A stretch of DNA of 64,000 bases, taken from the NCBI GenBank assembly GCA_018873225.1, contig JAEILZ010000005.1, forward strand, positions 3,286,001 to 3,350,000. The letters are read 5' to 3'. Within the stretch, counting starts at the first letter, position 1. Every line of letters starts with the position of its first letter. Below the pieces are notes generated by a model, which searched no databases, was not told the origin of the DNA, and saw only the letters and a list, made by a program, of their open reading frames with translations. The DNA comes from [Phialemoniopsis] sp. UDSM-2020 (Eukaryota > Ascomycota > Sordariomycetes > Thyridiales > Thyridiaceae). Both the position numbers and the translations under genes were made by a program. This document shows, one piece after another, positions 55,681 through 64,000 of this stretch.

Positions 55681-58600
55681 CTACGTGAGGACGATCGACC
55701 TCTTCTGGTAGAGGTTCAGCTTCGTGCCCGCACCGCAGTACTCGCTCGCGTTACCACGACACGGCTTGTTGCACAGGCTCTCCGAGATGTTGCCTCCAGG
55801 AGTGGCACCCGTGTTACCGGCAAAGTTGAGCGTGTTGTCACACCAGCACTCGCCACCGTACTCGACACCCGCGTAGTTGTAGTTGTAGCACATGGACAGG
55901 CAGATCTCGATAGTCATGGTCTTGGTGTCGGCCAAGAGGTTCTTCATGAGACGGCCCTTGGACGGCTCACTCACACAGTGGTAGTAGGTGAAGTTGACGT
56001 TGCCCTGCGAGACCACGGGAGGACCAGTGTAGACGGGAGCGACGGACGAGCTGGTCGAGGTGCTTGAGCTGCTGCTGGATGAAGAGCTGCTAGAGGTGGA
56101 GCTTGAGGTGGTAGTAGGCGTCACGCTGCTCGAGGTAGAGCTGGTCGTCGACGTCGAGGAAACGGTCGATGAGGAGCTGCTGCTGCTGCTGCTGCTTGAG
56201 CTGGTAGTGGAGGTCGAGGAGACAGTAGACGAGGAGCTACTGCTCGAGCTCGTGCTAGTCGTCGACGGGACGGTCGAAGACGAGCTGGAAGACGATGACG
56301 AAGAGCTCGTGGCGCTGGTCGAGCTAGAGCTGGAGCTGGAGCTGCTGGAAGAGCTGGTCGAGGTCGACGAGGGAGAGCTGGACGACGAGGAGCTGGAAGA
56401 GGTCGAGGTTGAGCTGCTCGATGAGCTGGAAGAGCTGCTGGAAGACGAAGAGCTTGAGCTAGAGCTGGACGAGGACGAGGTCGACGACGAGCTAGTGCTG
56501 GTAGGCGTCACCGAAGACGAAGTCGAGCTGCTGGTCGAGGTCACGCTGGAGCTGGTCGAGCTCGAGCTGGACGAGCTGCTACTGCTGCTGGACGACGAAG
56601 TGCTGCTAACCGAGCTCGAGGTCGAAGAGCTTGAGCTCGATGTAGTCGACGACGAGGTCGACGACGCGACGCTGGAAGACGAGCTGCTGGTGTTGGAGCT
56701 GACAGCAGAAACGGGACCCTTCTTGTACAGCTCGAGCCTGTTGCCGGCACCGCAGTACTCGGTCTTGTCGCCAGGGCACAGGAAGTTGCAATCCGTGAGG
56801 GTAGCCAGGGTGCTGCCGTCGCGGAGGACGTCGCCACAGTAGCACTCGCGGCCGTACTCGACCCCGAAGTAGGCGTAGGCGGAGCAGAAGGCGGCGCACG
56901 AGTCGAGGGTCATGCCGTCGTTGGCGTAGGTGGTCGCGTAGAGGGCACGGCCGTTGTTGGTCTCGGTCCAGCAGCCCTGGAACTGGTAGGAGCCGATGGT
57001 CTGGCGGCGGTAAGGGCCGGTAGCCGTGGGCGAGGCAGCGCTGCTCGTAGAGCTGGTCGAGGACGAGGACGTCGTGGTCACGGTGCCAGTACCAGTCGAG
57101 GAGCTCGAGGAGCTGGTCGACGAGACGGTAGAGCTAGATGAGCTTGAGCTTGAGCTGGCGCCGCCACGAACGTAGACGTCGAGGCGGTTGCCAGCACCAC
57201 AGTACTCGGTCGAGTTGCCGTTGCAAACCATGTTGCACTCGGAGACCGGGGCCACGACCGAGCCAGCGCTGAAGCTGTCGGCGCACCAACACTCACCGCC
57301 GTACTCAACACCAGCATACTTGTACTTGGGGTTGCAAGAAGCGATGCAGCCAGCGACAGTCTTGTTCACGTTGGGCATGCCATTGACAAGGGCGCGAGCG
57401 CCAGTAGCCTCAGTGTAGCAGCCCAAGAAGCCATAGCCGTTGACACCAGGGTTGGTGTAAGGACCGCCGGGGTTGGTGGGGGTGCCAGGATCAGTGGGAG
57501 TACCACCGCCGAGAGCATCACCGAAGAGAGAGATGTACGAGCCACCAGCTCCATCATTGACACCGTTACCACCGCAGACCTGGTTGACATCGCCGGAGCA
57601 AGGGTAGTTGCACTGGGCCTCGCCAACCTGGAGCGTGGGGATGGTAGGACCACCCCAGCACTCGCGGTTGTACTGAGTACCACAGTAGGCATAACCCTTC
57701 GCGGCGCAGGCAGCGATACACATGGCAGCGGTGTTGTTGACATTGCTGTAGATCTGGTTGGCGAGCTGACGGCCGGGGTTGTTCTCCTTGTAGCAACCCA
57801 GATAGCGGTAGCGACCAAGGCCATTCGTCTGCAGAGGAGGAGCCTGCTCAGAGACAGCACCGCAGTCGAACTGGATGAACTGCTTGCCCCAGGTGGGGTC
57901 GTTCAGGTTCATGGTCCACTGAGCGTTGCCGTAGTAGGGGTCGGTGTTCCACTGCTCCTTGGGGACGGAGCAGTAGAGAACGGCGGAAGCACTCTGGCCA
58001 GCGGCAATGGTGGTACCCTCAGCCAGGTCGACCTGGTTGTTGGCGCCAATGATGCCAGACACACCGAACGGAGGCTTGGAGACGGCGATCTGAAGAGGGA
58101 CGGCACCAGCGCCACCGTTGTTGGTGAGGCGGAGCTTGAGCGACCTGGTCTGGTTCTCGGTGACGTTGCCGAAGGTGAAATTCTTGTTGGGATCGTACTT
58201 GACCCAGCCGGTGCCATCCGGAGTCTGGAACTCAAGGAGAGCGACCGGGGCGGGACCAGAGGAGGCAGTGATGCTCAAGTTCTGGGATCCACCGTTGGAG
58301 GCGATCTGCAGGTAGACCGAGTAGTTGCCGCTGGTGGTGGGGTTGAAGTTGACATCGACGTTGGACTGGCCGTTGGCAGCAATGGTGGAGGGCAGGTTCT
58401 TCAGGGTGAAGGGCCCAGAAGAGGCCTGGCCGTTGGTGATCGTGACGGGCGTGAAGGGACCAGACGCGCCGTTGGTGGAGGCCTGGATGCTGGAGATGGT
58501 CAGAGACGAGTTGCCCTGGTTGTAGAAGAACACGGTCTCATCGACGCCGCCATCGGTTCCACCAGTGACAACCTGAGTGAAAACGACCTTGTTGGGGTCA

Positions 58601-60657
58601 ACCTTGAAGAGCGCACCCTGGCTAGTGCCAGTACCGGTCAGGCGGATGGGAGTCTTGACGCTGTAGCCAGCGGCGGCACCGTTGGTGGTAGAGACGGAGA
58701 CACTACCGGTGAGAAGGCCGACGGTGCTGGGCTTGAAGGTGGCCTTGAAGGTGAACGAAGCACCAGCGGCCAGCTGCAGGGGCAGGTTGGCAGGCACGCC
58801 GTTGATGGCGAAGTCGGAGCTGGTGGCCAGATCGACGCTGGTGACCGTGGCGGCAATCTTGGCCTTGCAGGTCACGGTCTGCTCAGCAGCGGTGGCACCG
58901 ACATCGACAGATCCGAAGCTGACAGGAGTCGTGCAGTTCAGAGCCGGGTTGGTCGGGGCGCCGAAAGCGTAGACGTAGCCCTGGGTGGTGCCCTGGTAGA
59001 CGATACCGTCACCGAAAACGGGGCGGGTGAACTTGGTGGTGCCGGGTACCTGGAAGGACTTGACGAGAGTGAGCAGGCCGTTCTGAGGAATAGCGTTATA
59101 AATGCGCAGACCAGCGCCCTGGACATCGCTGATCCAGAGCAGACCAGTGCCGGCCTGACCGTTGAGCGAGGTGACAGTACCGTGGCTCACACCGAGAGTG
59201 TAGGCGTTGTTGACGGGGGTGTCTGCGACCTTGGCGAAAGAGGGGACGCCGTTGTTGCAAGAGAACTTGAAGACGTGGCTGGGGTACTGAATGACGTTGA
59301 TGTAGATGTAACCGCCCTCGAGAGGGTAGACACCCGCACCAGCGTAGACCGAGTTCTCGTTCTGGTACGTCTGGAGGACGTTGTCGCCACCGTTGGCACC
59401 GTTCTTGTAACCACCGAGGTTGTCGAGGTTGAGCCAGTAGGTCTTGCCCTCCTTTCCAGTAACGACACCAATACGCTTCACGTCGCCGCAGGAGAAAACG
59501 TCGCTGGGGAGAATCTCGAGAGGGCTGGTACCAAGATCGCGATCGCCACCGTCCAGAGCCTGCTTGTCGAACGGCATGAAAAAGTCGACAATGCTCAATG
59601 AACCGTCGGCATTAATCGTCATGTGCACGGCGGCCTCCTCCAGAGCCGTGGGCGGGTTGCGGCCATTCACGGGAACGGTAGCCAACTGCGATGCGTAACC
59701 GTTTCCGGTAGCAAAGAACATGGAGCCCTTGTCGTCGGAGGCGAGACCTCCGCCAGACATCCAGATACCACCACCCTTGGTGGGGCTGAGAACACCCTCA
59801 CCTTCCGTGGCAAAGCGCTCGACAAGCGCACCGGTGGTCTTGTCCCAGCCCATGATCCAGCCAGTGAAGTTGTACTGGACACAGTGGGACGCGAAACCGG
59901 CGTAGATGTACTGGCCGGAGTGCAGCAGAGCAGGGCGCTGGTGGTGAATACCACCGTTGAACGAGCGAGTGGGGTTGTTGCGAGCAACGGTGCCCTCCAG
60001 ATCGACGGGGAAGTTGGGGCGGTCACTGAGGTCGTTGACGTTGAGCGCAATGAGCCAGTAGCGACCGGCGGGCTTGCCCTGAGCAGCGGTGCCGCCCTGC
60101 TGGTTGGCGTAGGTCTTAAGGGTCAGGTACAGGGTGTCGGTGGCAGGGTCGATGACACCGGTCGAGGTGATACCGACGAGGGGGTTAATGTCGACACAGC
60201 CGTTCAGATCAGCCGTCAGGAACGGGATGGCCAGGTTGCGCGAGGCAACGATGACACCGGTCTTTGCGTTGAGCTTGTAGACGTTGTTCTGCGTCGTGGC
60301 GAAGTAGACGTATTGCGTGCCATCTCCTCCGGACGGGGTGTAGACGAGGGGCTGCGAGAAGATCTGCTCGGGGGCGCCGTTGTAGTTGCCGGGGAGAGCA
60401 GTCTTGAAGATCTGAGCGAACTGGTCGCTGCCAACCACGGCAGGGTCCATGTTGTGGTTACTAGATATCGCCAATTTGTCAGTCCGGCGAGCCAAATATC
60501 CTAGCAGAATGGGATCGCCTCACGTTTGGTAACCGGCCCGGGAGTTGTCACCACCCCAGGTAATGGTGTCGGTGGAGGCGAGAGACTCGACGACGCCGAC
60601 GAGCGTCGAGAAGAGCAGCAAGGCCGCAGTGGCCGCCGCTGTAGCCATCCTGGACAT
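55681..60657 (-). CDS. Very large secreted protein: beta-propeller, Ig-like modules and four WSC domains
   Basis: 1,637 aa from exons 60657-60524 and 60460-55681; the join reads GGDNSRAGYQTNHNMDPA. A signal peptide (MSRMATAAATAALLLFSTLVG) starts it. Residues of about 45-530 are rich in short beta-strands with repeated 'YVYFATTQNNVYKLNAKTG'-type blades, a PQQ-like beta-propeller. Residues 535-920 contain repeats typical of ASH/Ig-like modules (NCTTPVSFGSVDVGATA, then VDVNFNPTTSGNYSVYL). Four WSC domains begin near residues 927, 1055, 1199 and 1531, each with the Cys pattern and EYGGECWC or a variant. A Ser/Thr tract of about 220 residues separates WSC 3 and 4, and shorter ones separate 2 and 3. 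The Ser/Thr regions are probably heavily O-mannosylated. There is no membrane anchor, so it is a cell-wall or extracellular glycan-binding protein. Enzymatic activity is not evident. Confidence 0.9.
56041..56700 (-). repeat. Ser-rich low-complexity tract inside the WSC protein
   Basis: About 220 codons of almost pure Ser with some Thr, Val and Pro, using AGC and TCG/TCC codons in shifting order. The opposite strand yields a long Leu/Glu open frame as an artefact. Such tracts expand and shrink by slippage and are likely to vary between isolates. Confidence 0.85.
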
Positions 60658-63600
60658 GATGCCGAGTTCGAATTGACCTGGCGAACGAATGTGTGTGTCC
60701 GTCGACGACGACAGAGGGTTGCATCAACAAGAGGGGAGAAAGGGAAGGGAGGGTTGATGGAGCGGCGCGGCGATCAGCTAGATAAATGAAATGGAAAGAT
60801 TCTTGGGGATCGCCTCTCCCGCTCGGAGGGACACCCCTGTCTGCGGCTCCACCTCCATGCTGCTGGATCGGTTCGAGATGGGACGACGACGTCAAGCTGG
60901 GGGTGGGTGTACCTGTGTGCTGGGCATGCAGAAGCGCAATGGGGATACGAAGAGTGTGCCTTGTGTGCTGTACCTCCTTCTCCGTATCGTGCAGTGGGCC
61001 GGGACCCGGTTCGTCACTCAGGAGGAGACGCGAAGGCCCAGACAATAGATCGAAGCAAGCAGGGCCAATGGGAGGACGGGCACGCCGCCAAAGCTAGGAG
61101 GATGACCCCTGATGGCGTTTGCAAGGTTTCGTTAGGAAGAGGAAGCTTGTCTTGGCTGGGCCGGGTAGCTGTGCCTGGGCCGGGCGCGGGCACCGGCGCG
61201 TTGAGCTGCTGGTGCTGGTGCTGGTGCTGCTTGAGGAAGTGTGTGTGTCTTGTGCCTGTGGCTTGTGNNNNNNNNNNCTGGGGCCGGGGGCTTGGGCCCC
61301 CCCCCCCCCCCCGCCCCCCGTAATACGGACGGTGTGCCTGCAATTCTCCGTTGCATGATGGATGGAGCGCCGAAAGATGGATGATGGCTGCAGGGTTGAC
61401 CCGCACCAGCGCAGAGCAACATCGAACATTGGGAACTGGGCTTGGTGGGCTGGGCCGAAAAGAGGCAAGCCCCAAGGCCCCTAGTGGCCCTCCCCAGGGG
61501 ACCCTGCCCCTAGTCTATTGCCAAGACCACGCAAGACAGCGGGGCGGCTGGCGGGTCTGGGCTGATATAGCGAGCCGTTAGCCGCAATTAAAGCACCCAA
61601 ATTGGCATCAAGCGTCCAGCCCAGTTGCCAATAGTTGGTCCTGGTAGTGCGCCCGTGGTTGTCGAAGGGAAATGAGGCCTGGCTGCGCCCACGAGAAATC
61701 GTCCCATCACCAATTGATACAACGGAGTCGCATACGGAGTGGCACTGGCAGGTACAACAGTCTGCGTATGCCATGCGCCGTGATGCGGTGCAAATGACGG
61801 TAGCTCAAAGGGGTCACAACGTGCGCTGCTTCTGGCAGGCTTCTCGACGAGCACTGTACTCCGTCCCCATCAGGGAACCACGCTCCTGGTGAGGATCACG
61901 AAAATGCTCCATCGGAGCTCACGGCTTTCACGTCCAGATCGCCTTCTAGCGTCAACGACGATTTTCGTTGTTCTGGGTCAATGATGCAAACATTGGCCCC
62001 TCTCCTGCAGAACGTGGGCATTTTTCGAGCTTCGTGTACAGTGATACTTGTGGCGATGTGTTCAACGTGCACGAGCTTGCGGGTTCAAACTGGCCAACAT
62101 TTTAGGGTGATCCGGCAGCTCGGATTAGGCTAACTGCCAGCGAAGGACGGCGCCGATTCGTCTGGAATGCATCAGACCGTTGTCCCCATAACAAATCAAT
62201 CCAGAAGAAAAGAAGCTCCGGTCGATGCCAGCAAAGGACATGGGGATTCAAAGTTTGCAGCTAGATAAGCGTCGCATACCTCATGCTCACGGCTTTGCAG
62301 ATCAATTCCCAGTCACCCATCGACCTGCTCTGCTTGTGCTTTTCTTGATGGGAAAGAATAAAATCGTGATGGTTGTTTGTTGCGGGATCGCGCGCCCCTC
62401 CACAAACTCTCAACCGTGCACACACTCTGTGCATCTTTTCGATAGCGGCGGGGCTAGCCAAAGTTTTGATACGCTGATCACCCCTTAAATTAGAAGCATT
62501 TGAGTTGATCACCTGCAGGTACCTTGCACGCCTGCATACCACCATCTTGACTTTTCTCGTATTGTTTTCCCATCAACCACACCCCAAGCATACCGGTCGA
62601 ATGATTTGGCTCGGCATCTTCCTCAGCGAATTGAATTGACACGCACAAAATCGATAAAGAAGATCCATGGGAGTGGGAGAGGCGTTGTCTGACAGCACAT
62701 TGCACAGTTTGACGCCGTCTTCCCGAATCAATAGATTCGCCCATCAAAGTTCTGACCGTTTGCTGACAGCGCCGGTGGCGTCGCACGTCCTCATGCCCTC
62801 CAGCGCCCGATGATTCAATAGCCCCAGGGCCAAGCTGTCAAAGCATTGGTCGACTCTGCGGTGCCCAGACATCGGTATTCTTGGGACCTTTGGCCATTTT
62901 CGCCTCGGCTTGCCCAGAAAAATCCCAATCTGGAATTGTCGTGGTCGCGCTTGGACTGGATTTGGGGGATTTGGCGCTGCTGGGTCGGTACCCGAAGTGC
63001 GGCTGAGGTTTTTTGGGCCACGTACGAAATAGTCGGGCGCTGGCGCTGGCCTTGTCGCCGCACCATCGCCTGCACCAAAATTCAATAGTGCGAAATCCAG
63101 ACCCGGCGCAAAAAAACAAAAACTGAAGCGCCGCGTACTCTCTGAAGAAGAAAAAATATTACATCGCTAAGCGACTGAATGCATCGCACCAGCTGAACAA
63201 GTAACGGAAGGACCAGTGTTGTTCGCTCACTCCGTCATTGATCCGGTAGCGCTTGACTCCCGGTGTCTCACATTCATTCCTCGGTCGGTGGTGTTTTCCA
63301 GGCTGCTGATTGCCAGCAAACAAAACAGCACTGCACAGGACTGGATCCACATCAATGATTGCCCCTTTGCATGTCCAAGTTGGGAAATTGCCCGGGGAGG
63401 CAAGATCCCATCCCGAGGCAGATCCTCAAGATCAGCCTCCAGGTGTGCACTGGCTTTCTTTGCAAATCCCCATCGATGAAATCGATCGCTGTCTCAATTG
63501 ATCCCTTGCTCTCATTCCTCGTCGAGAGATCGATCAGGTTGACATCATTTCAGCAAGCTCTGGTGCGAGTCCACTATATTTACCACGTTGGCTGTGGGAC

Positions 63601-64000
63601 GCCCGCAAAGTCGGTCGTTCCCGAGGGAAATTCCAATGACTCGAATAAGGTGTGAGACTCTTGTCTCACTGCCCTCCGTAAACGCTTCCCGCGACCCCAG
63701 CGTCCAGGTCCACCATTGTGTTTGCGCGCCCAGAGGAGTGAGACATTGCTCACGTAAGGCAGCTCTGGAGAATGCGCGCTAGTGCCCTGTTGCAACTTCA
63801 AACAAGACTTCTCTGCACCAGGAGCAACTGCCGTAGATATTGCCACATGATGAAGATATAGAATGTGGTATCACTGAAGCTCCATTGATCTTGATATCGA
63901 TGCAATCGGGTGACGGTGATGGCGGGCGCCAAAATTAGGGCTGAACGGTGGACGGTACAGTTGAGGTAGCAATGAGCGGGGGCTTGCCAGACCAGATACC
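60658..64000. other. Gene-free right end with an assembly gap
   Basis: 3.3 kb upstream of the WSC-domain gene. No open frame here has an ATG, splice sites and recognisable features together. It includes a GCTGGT trinucleotide-type run near 61205-61230, a 10-base gap and a poly-C run. The first few hundred bases are probably promoter and leader of the WSC gene. Confidence 0.45.
61268..61277. other. Assembly gap (10 N) beside a 16-base C run
   Basis: Ten undetermined bases are followed by a G-rich stretch and an uninterrupted run of 16 C at 61297-61312. Gap size is probably a placeholder; the homopolymer likely stopped the assembly or sequencing. Confidence 0.95.

Noticed and set aside
56060..56842. 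260-codon plus-strand frame of Leu/Glu/Val repeats
   Set aside because: It is the mirror of the Ser-rich tract of the WSC protein. Composition is set entirely by the opposite strand, and it has no real gene features.
59623..60504. 293-codon plus-strand frame opposite the WSC-protein propeller
   Set aside because: The minus frame has a signal peptide, domains and splice sites; the plus frame has no recognisable domain and arises from codon bias on the other strand.
61205..61230. GCTGGT-type repeat near the gap and a similar run at the window start, considered as a shared repeat or array
   Set aside because: Simple trinucleotide slippage sequence with few units and no spacer structure. Not a CRISPR array or transposon end.

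Overview
The window is nuclear DNA of a filamentous ascomycete (Pezizomycotina, most likely a Sordariomycete). The evidence is short GT-AG introns of about 45-90 bases with CTRAC-like branch sites, 0.2-1.5 kb spacing between most genes on both strands, and typical fungal families: HET, WSC, PTH11-like receptor, Zn2Cys6 regulator, UstYa-like oxidase, GH105 and ferric reductase. No tRNA, rRNA, CRISPR array or intact transposon was recognised. Gene models were built by hand by joining exons whose frames agree across consensus splice sites. Many long open frames begin at TTG, GTG or CTG, so starts were moved to the first credible ATG.

0-17 kb: a RING protein with two SUMO-interacting motifs (471-2388, +); an unknown protein (3238-5040, -); a divergent pair made of an MFSD1-like transporter (5581-7484, -) and a ferric reductase (8237-10094, +), whose shared promoter has two sites matching the iron-responsive GATA consensus; a second MFS transporter (10239-11968, -); a helical-repeat protein (12372-14837, +); and a coiled-coil protein (15028-16896, -).

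17-28 kb: a charged nuclear-type protein (17916-19184, -), then about 5 kb with no credible gene, then an aldo/keto reductase with an 11-base exon (24171-25264, -) diverging from a secreted GH105 unsaturated rhamnogalacturonyl hydrolase (26308-27513, +).

28-34 kb: an 11-exon gene for a multidomain protein with a zinc finger, P-loop GTPase, RING-like finger and patatin phospholipase (28123-33572, +).

33.7-46.3 kb: a possible metabolite locus made of an SDR, an alpha/beta hydrolase, a PTH11-like receptor, a dual zinc-finger regulator, a UstYa-like oxidase with both HxxHC motifs, a glutaminyl-cyclase homologue that has lost its catalytic residues, and an MFS transporter. No PKS, NRPS, terpene synthase or recognisable precursor peptide was seen.

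46.9-64 kb: a small tail-anchored protein, a conserved fungal protein, a HET-domain protein (49514-51717, -), a secreted serine beta-lactamase-like protein (52005-53893, -), and a very large secreted protein with a beta-propeller, Ig-like modules and four WSC domains (55681-60657, -). The last 3.3 kb has no gene and holds a 10-base assembly gap beside a poly-C run.

The features most worth following up are the GTPase-RING-patatin fusion, the degenerate glutaminyl cyclase beside an intact UstYa-like enzyme, and the iron-type GATA sites between the ferric reductase and the transporter.
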